From Bradyrhizobium tropiciagri (GTDB taxonomy: Bacteria; Pseudomonadota; Alphaproteobacteria; Rhizobiales; Xanthobacteraceae): 64,000 nucleotides of DNA. This document shows positions 36,481 to 45,241 of the stretch, one piece after another. The position numbers and the translations under genes were made by a program. The first letter of the stretch is position 1, and the number at the start of each line of letters is the position of its first letter. The stretch spans positions 1-64,000 of the forward strand of contig NZ_LFLZ01000047.1 in assembly GCF_001189845.1 (NCBI RefSeq). The letters are read 5' to 3'. The notes beneath the pieces were generated by a model. That model was not told the DNA's origin. It saw only the letters and a list, made by a program, of their open reading frames with translations, and searched no databases.

Positions 36481-38889
36481 TCACGCCCGCAGCGTGCCGC
36501 CGGTCTTCTTGGTCACCTCGGCAACGACCTTGGCGGCAACCGCGTCGATCTCCTGGTCGGTCATCGTCTTCTCGCGGGGCTGGATCGTCACCGCGATCGC
36601 GATCGACTTCTTGTCGGGATCGATGCCCTTGCCTTCATAGACGTCGAACACTGTGACGTCAGTGATCAGCTTCTTGTCGACACCCTGCGCCGCGCGGACG
36701 ATGTCGCCGGCCTTGACGTTGCGATCGACGATGAAGGCGAAGTCGCGCGACACCGGCTGGAACGCGGAGAGCTCCAGCACCGGCTTGGCGCGCGTCGCCC
36801 GCTGCTTGCCTTGCGGGATGCGCTCGAGGATTACCTCGAACACGATCATCGGACCGTCGGCGCCGAGCGCCTCGGCGGCGCGCGGATGCAGTTCGCCGAA
36901 ATAGCCGAGCACGTTCTGCGGACCGATCTGGATGGTGCCGGAGCGCCCCGGATGCAGCCACGCCGGGCCGCCCGGCACGATCTGCAGCGCCTGCATCGGC
37001 GCGCCGGCAGCCGCCAGCACGGCGAAGGCGTCGGCCTTGGCATCCATCGCATCGGCCGCAACCGAGCCGGTCCAGTGCCGTCCGATCCCGTTCGACGAGG
37101 CGTACCCATGGCGCACGCCCGAAGCAGCGACGAGCTGGTCCTCGGGCTTGTCGCCGCGGAACACCTGGCCGACCTCGAACAGCGCGACATCGGGAGTGCC
37201 GCGGTTGATGTTGGCCTGAGCGGCCGCGACGAGGCCGGGCAGCAGGCTCGGCCGCATGTCGGAGAGATCGGCCGCGATCGGATTGGCGAGCACGAGCTCG
37301 CTCTGGCCGCCGCCGAACAGTTTTGCCGCGTCATTGGTGATGAACGACCAGGTGACGGCTTCCACCATGCCGCGGACGCCCAGCGCGCGCTTGGCGCGGC
37401 GGGTGCGCTGCTGCATCGGCGTCAGCACCGGCTTGCGCGGCTCCTCGCCGCGGTCGAACGGCGTCATCGGCACCTTGTCGACGCCGACGATGCGCACGAT
37501 CTCCTCGACGATGTCGGCCTTGCCCTGCACGTCGGTGCGCCAGGACGGGATCGCGATCTTCACGACGGGGCCGGTGCCGGCCAGCATGAAGCCGAGCCGG
37601 GTCAGGATCAGCTTCACCTCGACCAGCGGCACCTCGATGCCGGCAAGGCGCTTGACCTCGGTGAGCGGAAAATCGATGACGCGATCTTCGCCGAACTGCT
37701 TGCCGACCACGACGTTCTCGGACGGCGTGCCTCCGCAGAGATCCAGCACCAGCCTGGTCGCGAGCTCGAGCCCGGGCACCATGAACGCCGGATCGACACC
37801 GCGCTCGAAGCGATAGCGCGCATCCGAATTGATGCCGAGCTTGCGGCCGGTCTGCGCGATGTTGATCTCGTTCCACAGCGCCGATTCGATCAGCACGTCG
37901 GTCGTGCTGTCGTCGCAGCCCGAAGCCTCGCCGCCCATGATGCCGGCAAGCGATTCGACGCCGTGCTCATCCGCGATCACGCAGACATTGCTGTCGAGCG
38001 TGTAGGTGCGGCCGTCGAGCGCGAGCAGCGTCTCCCCGTCCTTGGCGCGGCGGACCGTGAGGTTGCCCTCCACCTTCTTGGCGTCGAACACGTGCAGCGG
38101 GCGCGCGCGGTCGTAGGTCATGAAGTTGGTGATGTCGACCAGCGCATTGATCGGGCGCAGGCCGATCGAGGTCAGCCGCTTCTGCAGCCACTCCGGCGAG
38201 GGGCCGTTCTTCACGCCGCGCACCAGACGCAGCGCGAAGCCCGGGCAGAGCGTGGCGTCGTCCACCTTGACCTGGACCGGGCAGGGGAACTCGCCCTTGA
38301 CCGGCTTGATGCCGGGGTCCTTGAACTTGCCCATGTCGGCGGCGGACAGGTCGCGCGCGATGCCGTGCACGCCGGTGCAGTCCTGCCGGTTCGGCGTCAA
38401 ATTGATCTCGATGGTGGGATCGCCGAGCCCGGCCCAGTCGGCATAGCCCTTGCCGAGCGGCGCGTCGGCCGGCAGCTCCATGATGCCGTCGTGATCCTCG
38501 GAGAGCTGCAGTTCGGCCGCAGAGCACAGCATGCCGCGGCTCTCGACGCCGCGGATGGTGCCGATGCCGAGCGTGATGTCCTTGCCGGGGATGTAGGTGC
38601 CGGGCGGCGAGAACACGCTGATCAGCCCCGCACGCGCGTTCGGCGCGCCGCACACCACCTGCACCGGCGCACCGCCGTCGCCGGTGTCGACCATGCAGAC
38701 CCGCAGCCGGTCGGCATTCGGATGCTGCTCAGCCGAGATCACGCGCGCGATGGTGAACGGCGCAAGCTGCTTCGCCTTGTCCTCGATGTTCTCGACCTCG
38801 AGCCCGATCATGGTGAGCTTGTCGGCGAGCTTGTCGAGCGGCTCGTCGGTCTCGAGATGTTCCTTCAGCCAGGAGAGGGTGAACTTCAC
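36481..38889 (-). CDS. pheT: Phenylalanyl-tRNA synthetase beta subunit
   Basis: 802-aa large subunit of the alpha2-beta2 enzyme charging tRNA-Phe. MKFTLSWLKEHLETDEPLDK starts the N-terminal domain. An EMAP/tRNA-binding domain (about 40-150), B3/B4 editing region, B5 domain and a C-terminal anticodon-binding ferredoxin-like domain follow in normal order. The start codon is GTG. It lies downstream of pheS with an unusual 277-bp gap filled by an inverted repeat. Confidence 0.98.
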   Translation of the reverse strand: MKFTLSWLKEHLETDEPLDKLADKLTMIGLEVENIEDKAKQLAPFTIARVISAEQHPNADRLRVCMVDTGDGGAPVQVVCGAPNARAGLISVFSPPGTYIPGKDITLGIGTIRGVESRGMLCSAAELQLSEDHDGIMELPADAPLGKGYADWAGLGDPTIEINLTPNRQDCTGVHGIARDLSAADMGKFKDPGIKPVKGEFPCPVQVKVDDATLCPGFALRLVRGVKNGPSPEWLQKRLTSIGLRPINALVDITNFMTYDRARPLHVFDAKKVEGNLTVRRAKDGETLLALDGRTYTLDSNVCVIADEHGVESLAGIMGGEASGCDDSTTDVLIESALWNEINIAQTGRKLGINSDARYRFERGVDPAFMVPGLELATRLVLDLCGGTPSENVVVGKQFGEDRVIDFPLTEVKRLAGIEVPLVEVKLILTRLGFMLAGTGPVVKIAIPSWRTDVQGKADIVEEIVRIVGVDKVPMTPFDRGEEPRKPVLTPMQQRTRRAKRALGVRGMVEAVTWSFITNDAAKLFGGGQSELVLANPIAADLSDMRPSLLPGLVAAAQANINRGTPDVALFEVGQVFRGDKPEDQLVAASGVRHGYASSNGIGRHWTGSVAADAMDAKADAFAVLAAAGAPMQALQIVPGGPAWLHPGRSGTIQIGPQNVLGYFGELHPRAAEALGADGPMIVFEVILERIPQGKQRATRAKPVLELSAFQPVSRDFAFIVDRNVKAGDIVRAAQGVDKKLITDVTVFDVYEGKGIDPDKKSIAIAVTIQPREKTMTDQEIDAVAAKVVAEVTKKTGGTLRA

Positions 38890-38946
38890 GGCTGCATGCC
38901 TCGGTTCTTGTTGGTGTTGACTAGGATACTTGCGCCGGCGGTAGGG

Positions 38947-39129
38947 CTCCCTCCCCCTTGCGGGGGAGGGTGGGGAGAGGGGTACGCCGCTCGCGCGGGA
39001 GGTCGTTGTGTCGTGGGCTGCGTCAGCAACATCGAAGCAAGAAGGACTCGCGGAGATGTCCTGGCTAGCGACTGCGTTCAGCGTTCGCGGCCACCCCTCT
39101 CCCTGACCCTCCCCCGCAAGGGGGAGGGA
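38947..39129. repeat. Large inverted repeat between pheS and pheT
   Basis: Arms of about 37 bp at 38947-38983 and 39093-39129 are near-identical in inverted orientation (CCCTCCCCCTTGCGGGGGAG then GG, GAGAGGGG), each with its own hairpin, around a ~110-bp centre. It lies inside what is normally a tight operon. Confidence 0.8.
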
Positions 39130-39166
39130 ACGGAGAGAGCGCGCCGTGGGTGAAGGAAACCCAGAC

Positions 39167-40249
39167 TCACGAACTCAATCCCCCCGCGATGGTCGGGATG
39201 TCGAGCGGCTTGAAGCCGTAGTGGTTGAGCCAGCGGATGTCGTTCTCGAACAGCTGGCGGAGATCGGCGATGCCGTATTTCAGCATCGTGATGCGGTCGA
39301 GGCCCATGCCCCAGGCGAAGCCCTGGTAGACGTCGGGATCGATGCCGCAGGCTCGCAGCACGTTCGGGTGCACCATGCCGCAGCCGAGGATCTCCATCCA
39401 GTCCTCGCCTTCGCCGAAGCGGATCTCGCCCTTGTCGCGGCGGCACTGGATGTCGACCTCGAGCGAGGGCTCGGTGAACGGGAAGAACGACGGCCGGAAA
39501 CGCATGTTGATGTGGTCGACCTCGAAGAACGCCTTGCAGAACTCGTGCAGGATCCATTTGAGGTGTCCGAGATGCGAACCCTTGTCGATCACGAGGCCTT
39601 CGACCTGGTGGAATTGCGGCGTATGCGTCGCATCGGAGTCGATGCGATAGGTGCGGCCCGGGCAGATGATGCGGATCGGCGGCTTCTGGGTCAGCATCGT
39701 GCGCACCTGCACCGGCGAGGTGTGGGTGCGCAACAGCATGCGCGAGCCGTCCTGCTTCGGGTTGAAGAAGAAGGTGTCGTGCATCTCCCGCGCCGGATGG
39801 CCTTCGGGGAAGTTCAGCTTGGTGAAGTTGTAATCGTCGGTCTCGATGTCGGGACCTTCGGCGATTGCAAACCCCATGTCGGCGAAGATGGTGTTGACCT
39901 CGTCGAACACCTGGCTCAGCGGATGGATGCGGCCGGTCTCCGCCGGCGCATCGCGCAGTGGCAGCGTGACGTCGATGGTCTCGGCGGCGAGACGGGCATC
40001 GAGCGCGGCCGCCTTCAGCACGTCGCGCCTGGCCGCGAGCGCCTGCGTCACCGCATCCTTGGCGAGGTTGATCTTGGCGCCCTCGGTCTTGCGCTCGTCC
40101 GGCGACATCTTGCCGAGGGTGGCGAGCAAGGCCGAGATCGAGCCCTTCTTGCCGAGGGCCGAGACGCGCACCGCCTCGAGGGCGGCTTCGTCAGCGGCTG
40201 AGGTGATCTGGTCGAGGATGGATTGTTCGAGCGTTGCGAGGTCGGACAC
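39167..40249 (-). CDS. pheS: Phenylalanyl-tRNA synthetase alpha subunit
   Basis: Catalytic subunit, 360 aa. An N-terminal coiled coil (about 1-85) is followed by class II motif 2 (FHQVEGLVID) and motif 3 (GFAWGMGLDRITMLKYGI). The start is GTG at 40249 with AGGA seven bases upstream; the longer open frame to 40351 is not family-like. Normally it follows rplT directly; here a plus-strand gene intervenes. Confidence 0.97.
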   Translation of the reverse strand: MSDLATLEQSILDQITSAADEAALEAVRVSALGKKGSISALLATLGKMSPDERKTEGAKINLAKDAVTQALAARRDVLKAAALDARLAAETIDVTLPLRDAPAETGRIHPLSQVFDEVNTIFADMGFAIAEGPDIETDDYNFTKLNFPEGHPAREMHDTFFFNPKQDGSRMLLRTHTSPVQVRTMLTQKPPIRIICPGRTYRIDSDATHTPQFHQVEGLVIDKGSHLGHLKWILHEFCKAFFEVDHINMRFRPSFFPFTEPSLEVDIQCRRDKGEIRFGEGEDWMEILGCGMVHPNVLRACGIDPDVYQGFAWGMGLDRITMLKYGIADLRQLFENDIRWLNHYGFKPLDIPTIAGGLSS

Positions 40250-40443
40250 GGTCAATTCCTGCGCTGAGCATGATCCGGCGGGAAGAGCCGGCTTCCGAAC
40301 CATGCGCCAAAATTCGGCTGGGTTGTCGCCGCCCGAAGGCCGTAACGTCAAGCAAAAAGCCGGTCATTTCGGGCTTGTGGCCGGCGCATTGAACCCGATG
40401 CGGAGGCCGGGCTACCCAAGGGGAGTTCAAGGAGGCCCACGCG

Positions 40444-40854
40444 ATGTTGCTGCGATCTTGCCTTGCCGTGCCAGCGGTCCTGTTGATGCTCGGAACGGCG
40501 CATGCCGCGACCGACGAATGTCCCGCCAAATCGACCCAGATGGACGACATCATCGCAGAGCTCGAGAAGGCGCCGAGCTGCAACCGCGCGATGAAGGTCT
40601 TCGAGGCGTGCGAATACGGCGCCAGCGGAGACGTCCAGTTCGGCGAAGTGGTCGAGAAGAAATGCGAGGCGGACTTCCTGTCCGGCCTCGGCGTGTCGCA
40701 GAAGAAGGCCTATGCCGGCCAGCTCAAGCGCTGTGACCACAAATACGACAACGAAAGCGGCACCATGTACCGCTCGTTCACGGCGTTCTGCCGGGCAATC
40801 GTCGCCCAGCGCTTTTCGCAGAAGGCGCTGAAAGCGGGCCCCAAAGCCCGCTGA
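40444..40854 (+). CDS. Small secreted cysteine-containing protein, function unknown
   Basis: 136-aa protein with a signal peptide (MLLRSCLAVPAVLLMLGTAH, AA) and a mature part with five cysteines (ATDECPAK, SCNRAMKVFEACEYG, KKCEADF, KRCDHK, FCRAI), suggesting disulfides. No family recognised. GGAGG lies eight bases before the ATG. It is encoded on the plus strand between rplT and pheS, which are both on the minus strand, so it breaks the usual operon order and runs against it. Confidence 0.75.
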   Translation: MLLRSCLAVPAVLLMLGTAHAATDECPAKSTQMDDIIAELEKAPSCNRAMKVFEACEYGASGDVQFGEVVEKKCEADFLSGLGVSQKKAYAGQLKRCDHKYDNESGTMYRSFTAFCRAIVAQRFSQKALKAGPKAR

Positions 40855-40869
40855 CAAGGCCCGCTAGGG

Positions 40870-41229
40870 TCAGGCGGCGAGCGCCGCCTTGGCCTTCTCG
40901 GCGATCGCCTGGAACGCCACCGGCTCGTGGATCGCGAGATCCGACAGCACCTTGCGGTCGACCACGACGCCCGACTTGGACAGGCCGTTGATGAACACGC
41001 TGTAGGTCATGCCGAACGGACGGACCGCGGCGTTGATGCGCTGGATCCAGAGCGCGCGGAAGGTGCGCTTCTTGCGCTTGCGGTCGCGGAAAGCGTACTG
41101 ACCGGCCTTTTCGACCGCCTGCTTGGCGACGCGGATGGTGTTCTTGCGGCGGCCGTAATAGCCCTTGGCGGCCTTGTAGACTTTCTTGTGCTTGGCGTGA
41201 GCGGTCACACCGCGTTTGACGCGAGACAT
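40870..41229 (-). CDS. rplT: 50S ribosomal protein L20
   Basis: 119-aa primary rRNA-binding protein. MSRVKRGVTAHAKHKKVYKA and GYYGRRKNTIRVAKQAVEKA are family hallmarks. It follows rpmI by 74 bp. In many bacteria L20 represses its own operon; a matching mRNA site was not searched for in detail. Confidence 0.98.
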   Translation of the reverse strand: MSRVKRGVTAHAKHKKVYKAAKGYYGRRKNTIRVAKQAVEKAGQYAFRDRKRKKRTFRALWIQRINAAVRPFGMTYSVFINGLSKSGVVVDRKVLSDLAIHEPVAFQAIAEKAKAALAA

Positions 41230-41303
41230 GACGGAAATCCTTGAGATCTAGAAGAGACGGGGCGCCGCGCTAGGAGCGGCAGGGTTCAAGCGAGTGAGCG
41301 CGA

Positions 41304-41504
41304 TCAGGCGTTCGGCAAGAAGTACTTCTTGACGTTGTCGCCGTCGGTCTTGAACAGCACGCGGGTGCCGCGGAGCTGACGGATCTGCTTCTTCGTCCGC
41401 TTGATCATGCCGTGGCGCTTGCCGCGCTGGGCGTGCATGACTTTGCCAGTGGCAGTCACCTTGAAGCGCTTTTTAGCGCCCGACTTGGTCTTCAACTTGG
41501 GCAT
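41304..41504 (-). CDS. rpmI: 50S ribosomal protein L35
   Basis: 66-aa basic protein starting MPKLKTKSGAKKRFKVTATG and ending VKKYFLPNA, standard for L35. The leader contains GGAGAGCTAA just before the ATG. It is separated from infC by 447 bp holding a terminator and an intergenic repeat. Confidence 0.98.
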   Translation of the reverse strand: MPKLKTKSGAKKRFKVTATGKVMHAQRGKRHGMIKRTKKQIRQLRGTRVLFKTDGDNVKKYFLPNA

Positions 41505-41742
41505 TTAGCTCTCCTGTGGCACAGCACGAAAATCGCCCCGAGAGGCGTCCGGCCGGCTAAAATGCTCGTTAGAGCGTTGAAAGTGCTAAGGTTTTTTCCG
41601 AATTGAAAGAACCTGCACTAGACGTCGCCACGGCAGCCCTTGATCAGCCGGGCGGCGAAGGCCCGGCTTATGACAGAGGATCGGCGGTTTTGCAACGTTT
41701 GAAGCGGGAAATCGGGCCGGAACTGGCTCGTAGCCGGGTCCT

Positions 41743-41864
41743 GTAGCCCGGATGGAGCGAAGCGCAATCCGGGGCAGGTCGACCCGTGGATATGCCGTCC
41801 CGGATTTCGCGGAGCCTGTCATCTGGCGCGCATTCGCGCGACCCGTTGGCTCCATCCGGGCTAC
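41743..41864. repeat. GTAGCCCGGATGGAGC intergenic repeat, copy 1
   Basis: Ends GTAGCCCGGATGGAGCGAAG and GCTCCATCCGGGCTAC are inverted. A further half copy (CTCCATCCCGGCTACG) follows at 41871-41886. Copy 2 lies at 58831-58913. It fills most of the rpmI-infC gap; nothing gene-like is seen in 41505-41742. Confidence 0.8.
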
Positions 41865-41883
41865 GGACGACTCCATCCCGGCT

Positions 41884-41921
41884 ACGAAAAACGAAACAGC
41901 CCGCCAGATCGCCTGACGGGC
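41884..41921 (-). terminator. Rho-independent terminator after infC
   Basis: Reading the minus strand, GCCCGTCAG / CTGGCGGGC form a 9-bp stem with one mismatch and a 5-nt loop, followed by TGTTTCGTTTTTCG. It begins 30 bp past the infC stop, so infC and rpmI-rplT may be partly separate transcripts. Confidence 0.6.
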
Positions 41922-41951
41922 CGTTCCATTCAACAAAGCGACAAATTCGAA

Positions 41952-42491
<540 letters not shown>

Positions 42492-42718
42492 GGGTAACTC
42501 TCCAAAGTTGTGAAAGGGAGGCGGATATTTTGAAGCAAGACGCTGCGGCGGGCAAGCGAACTCGCTTCTTTAAGCGGCAAAACCGTCAATTGCGAGGCAT
42601 TTTAGCCACGCTCGGCAGATATGGCCGGCACATCTGCTCCGCAAGGCGGGCCAGCTGCCGTTGACCGCTGCCGCGCGACGATTGAAAACCAGATGTCTGA
42701 CACGCGAGTGACCGAACC

Positions 42719-43510
42719 ATGAGCCAAACCGCCACATCCGGACAGGAACCCGCCTTCATCGAGGTCGGCGAGGGCCGTGAGGCGCGCCGGATCGCGGTGC
42801 GCGCCCGTGCCGGCGCCAATCCCGGCCTTTTCTGGCTCGGCGGCTTCAAGTCCGACATGACCGGCACCAAGGCGGTCGCGCTCGATGCGTGGGCCGCCGA
42901 GCATGGCCGCAGCTCGGTCCGGTTCGACTATTCCGGCCACGGCGAATCCGGCGGCGAGTTCGCCGACGGCACGATCGGCCGCTGGCTCGAGGAGAGCGTT
43001 GCTGTGTTCTTGCAGTTCTGCAGCGGGCCGCAGGTCGTGATCGGCTCCTCGATGGGCGGCTGGATGGCGCTGCTGCTTGCGCGCGAGATCGCGCGGCGCG
43101 GGAGCGGGAAAGCGAAACTCGCCGGCCTCGTGCTGATCGCGCCGGCGCCCGACTTCACCGAGGAACTGATGTGGAAGGGTTTCTCACCGGAGATCCGCGC
43201 CGAGATCGAGACCAAGGGCGTGTGGCTGCGTCCGTCCGAATATGGCGACGGCTCGCCCTATCCGATCACCCGCAATCTGATCGAGGAGGGCCGTAACCAC
43301 CTTCTGCTCGGCAGCAAGATCGATGTCGGCTGCCCGGTGCGCATCCTGCAGGGCGCGCAGGATCCCGACGTGCCGTGGAAGCACGCCTTCGCGCTGGTGC
43401 ACCGGCTGCCGGCCGAGGACGTGGTGCTGACCATGATCCAGGACGGCGACCACCGCCTGTCACGGCCACAGGACATCGCGCGCATCATCGCCGCGGTGGC
43501 GGAGATATAG
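42719..43510 (+). CDS. Alpha/beta hydrolase
   Basis: 263-aa hydrolase. The oxyanion region GLFWLGGFKSDMTGTKAVAL, the nucleophile elbow GSSMGG, an acid in LQGAQDPDVPW and the His in QDGDHRLSR give a full catalytic triad. The pattern resembles the ABHD10-like esterases; the substrate is unknown. It is divergent from infC with 227 bp between. Confidence 0.86.
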   Translation: MSQTATSGQEPAFIEVGEGREARRIAVRARAGANPGLFWLGGFKSDMTGTKAVALDAWAAEHGRSSVRFDYSGHGESGGEFADGTIGRWLEESVAVFLQFCSGPQVVIGSSMGGWMALLLAREIARRGSGKAKLAGLVLIAPAPDFTEELMWKGFSPEIRAEIETKGVWLRPSEYGDGSPYPITRNLIEEGRNHLLLGSKIDVGCPVRILQGAQDPDVPWKHAFALVHRLPAEDVVLTMIQDGDHRLSRPQDIARIIAAVAEI

Positions 43511-43550
43511 GCACGCCGCCGCCCTTCGTGGGCCGCTGAAGAAGCGGCCA

Positions 43551-43643
43551 CCTCCAGCGACAACGGCTTCGCCGTTGCGCGGGGGTGACGGCTACGGAAA
43601 AGGCGTCATCCCCGCGCAAAGGCTTTGCCTTTGTCGCTGGAGG
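43551..43643. repeat. CCTCCAGCGACAA intergenic inverted repeat
   Basis: Two 40-bp arms (43551-43590, 43604-43643) are inverted with a few mismatches: CCTCCAGCGACAACGGCTTC ... CTTTGTCGCTGGAGG. The tail continues with GCGAGCGAAGCGAGCCTCGA, as in the CCGTCATCCTGAGG family. Confidence 0.75.
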
Positions 43644-43696
43644 CGCGAGCGAAGCGAGCCTCGAAGGATGGGCCACATGCACCGGGAGAAACGCCA

Positions 43697-44167
43697 ATGG
43701 ACACAACGAGCATGCTGCGCGCGTTCTGCGACGCGGTCGAACAGCGCAACGGCAAGGCCTTCGCAAGCCTCTTCACCGAGGATGGCGTCTACCACGACGT
43801 GTTCTACGGCGCCTTCGAGGGCCGCGCCAAAATCGCCGAGATGATCGACGACTGGTTCTACCGGACCGCGACCGATTTCCGCTGGGTGATGCACGATCCC
43901 GTCAGCGACAGCAAAACGCTCTACGCGCGCTACACGTTCAGCTACCGCTCGACCCTGCCGGAAGCCAAGGGCGCGCGTGCGATGTTCGAGGGCGTTGCGA
44001 TCATGCGGCTGCGCGACGGCAAGATCGCCGAGTACCGTGAAGTCGCCAACACCGCGCCGGCCTTCGTCGACCTGAATTTTGCGCCGGAGCGGATCGCCAA
44101 GATCGTCGGCAAGCAGGGCACAGCGCTCAGGGCGCGGGACGAGATGAAGCGGCATTTGGCCGACTAA
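43697..44167 (+). CDS. SnoaL-like / nuclear transport factor 2 fold protein
   Basis: 156-aa cone-shaped NTF2-like protein: FCDAVEQRNGKAFASLFTED, then GVYHDVFYGAFEGR and a C-terminal IMRLRDGKIAEYREVANTAP. Such folds act as hydratases, isomerases or binding proteins; no reaction can be assigned. ATG 43697 is used because the upstream extension is encoded by an intergenic repeat. Confidence 0.8.
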   Translation: MDTTSMLRAFCDAVEQRNGKAFASLFTEDGVYHDVFYGAFEGRAKIAEMIDDWFYRTATDFRWVMHDPVSDSKTLYARYTFSYRSTLPEAKGARAMFEGVAIMRLRDGKIAEYREVANTAPAFVDLNFAPERIAKIVGKQGTALRARDEMKRHLAD

Positions 44168-44171
44168 TTCT

Positions 44172-44259
44172 CCGTCATTGCGAGGAGCGTAGCGACGAAG
44201 CAATCCATAGGTCCGCATTCGCGGGAGCATGGATTGCTTCGCTTCGCTCGCAATGACGG
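44172..44259. repeat. CCGTCATTGCGAGG intergenic repeat, copy 1
   Basis: CGTCATTGCGAGGAGCGTAG, CGAAGCAATCCAT and ATGGATTGCTTCGCTTCGCT, CGCAATGACGG are inverted arms. Copy 2 is at 45116-45202; the two bracket the thioesterase-like gene. Confidence 0.82.
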
Positions 44260-44269
44260 CGGTGAGGTC

Positions 44270-45067
44270 CTACGGCGGCGGCGGGTTGGTCATCGGCTTG
44301 CGCTGGGCGAGCGCCGCGACGGTCGACGTGCCGATCGGACCCTTCTCGTCATAGAGCCAGCACTCGCCGATCGCGACGCCGTCGGTGGCGTGATGGTTGA
44401 CGACCTCGAAGCCGATCCAGTTGGTCACCGGCAAACGGTGCAGATAGATCGTGACGTCGCTGTTGATGTAGCCGAGGCCCTGGTCGCCGGCATTGGCGAA
44501 CGGACTGGCGAAATCCGCGCCGGTCGCGACATGGACGAACGGCGTCATCTTCACGCCTTCGACGAGCTCGCGCACTTCGCTCATCCAGAGCCGGCGCTCG
44601 CCGAGCGAGCCCATATGGCCTGTGATCGGCCGCGTCTCCCATTTGCCGTTCATGCCGAGCCGGGGATCGGTCGGCTTCGGAATGTCTGCCGGCGCCGGCA
44701 CCTGCCAGTTCGGCGGTGACCATACGTTGCCCGGTGCATTTTCCGTCCTGCGCAACAGCTGGCAAGAGGCGCGCGCCATGCTGGTGCCGCCGGAGACAAA
44801 CTCGGCCTCGATCATCTTGATGCGGAGCCCATCGCGCACCAGCTTGGTCGTCACCTCGATCGGCGTCGTGATGTTGGGCAGCCGGAACATGTCGACCGTC
44901 AGCCGCGCCGGGACGAAATCGTCGGAGCCGTGGCGCTCCTCGATGACGAAGGCGAGCAGTCCGATCACGACGCGGCCGTGCAGGGATTCCGGACTCCACG
45001 GTCCGTTGGCAACTGATGTCGGCATGAAGCCGTCGCCGTGCCTGGTGAAGAAGGGCTGGTTTGTCAT
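44270..45067 (-). CDS. Acyl-CoA thioesterase-like (double hotdog) protein
   Basis: 265-aa protein resembling the TesB-like/4HBT_3 family: SPESLHGRVVIGLLAFVIEE in the first hotdog half and NWIGFEVVNHHATDGVAIGE in the second, with WLYDEKGPIGTSTVAALAQR at the end. It probably hydrolyses an acyl-CoA. ATG 45067 is chosen; the longer frame starts inside an intergenic repeat. Flanked on both sides by the same repeat family. Confidence 0.8.
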   Translation of the reverse strand: MTNQPFFTRHGDGFMPTSVANGPWSPESLHGRVVIGLLAFVIEERHGSDDFVPARLTVDMFRLPNITTPIEVTTKLVRDGLRIKMIEAEFVSGGTSMARASCQLLRRTENAPGNVWSPPNWQVPAPADIPKPTDPRLGMNGKWETRPITGHMGSLGERRLWMSEVRELVEGVKMTPFVHVATGADFASPFANAGDQGLGYINSDVTIYLHRLPVTNWIGFEVVNHHATDGVAIGECWLYDEKGPIGTSTVAALAQRKPMTNPPPP

Positions 45068-45115
45068 GGCGGGCGACCATGACGGGAATGGCGCGATGAA
45101 ATCAAGGGCTTCTCT

Positions 45116-45202
45116 CGTCATTGCGAGGAGCGACAGCGACGAAGCAATCCATCCTTCCGCGTAGCTGCGCGATGGATTGCTTCGCTTCGCTCGCAATGAC
45201 GG
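45116..45202. repeat. CCGTCATTGCGAGG intergenic repeat, copy 2
   Basis: CGTCATTGCGAGGAGCGACA with CGAAGCAATCCAT pairs with GATGGATTGCTTCGCTTCGC, TCGCAATGACGG. The orientation matches copy 1 at 44172-44259. Confidence 0.82.
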
Positions 45203-45241
45203 GGATGGAGACTTCATACATTCCCGATCTTCGCGGCGAAG

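Noticed and set aside
36262..39153. 963-codon plus-strand open frame across pheT
   Set aside because: Antisense to pheT and begins in an intergenic repeat; composition is that of a shadow.
41570..41592. Possible CIRCE operator (TTAGAGC ... GTGCTAA) upstream of rpmI
   Set aside because: Right half matches GTGCTAA but the left half differs and the spacing is too short for TTAGCACTC-N9-GAGTGCTAA.
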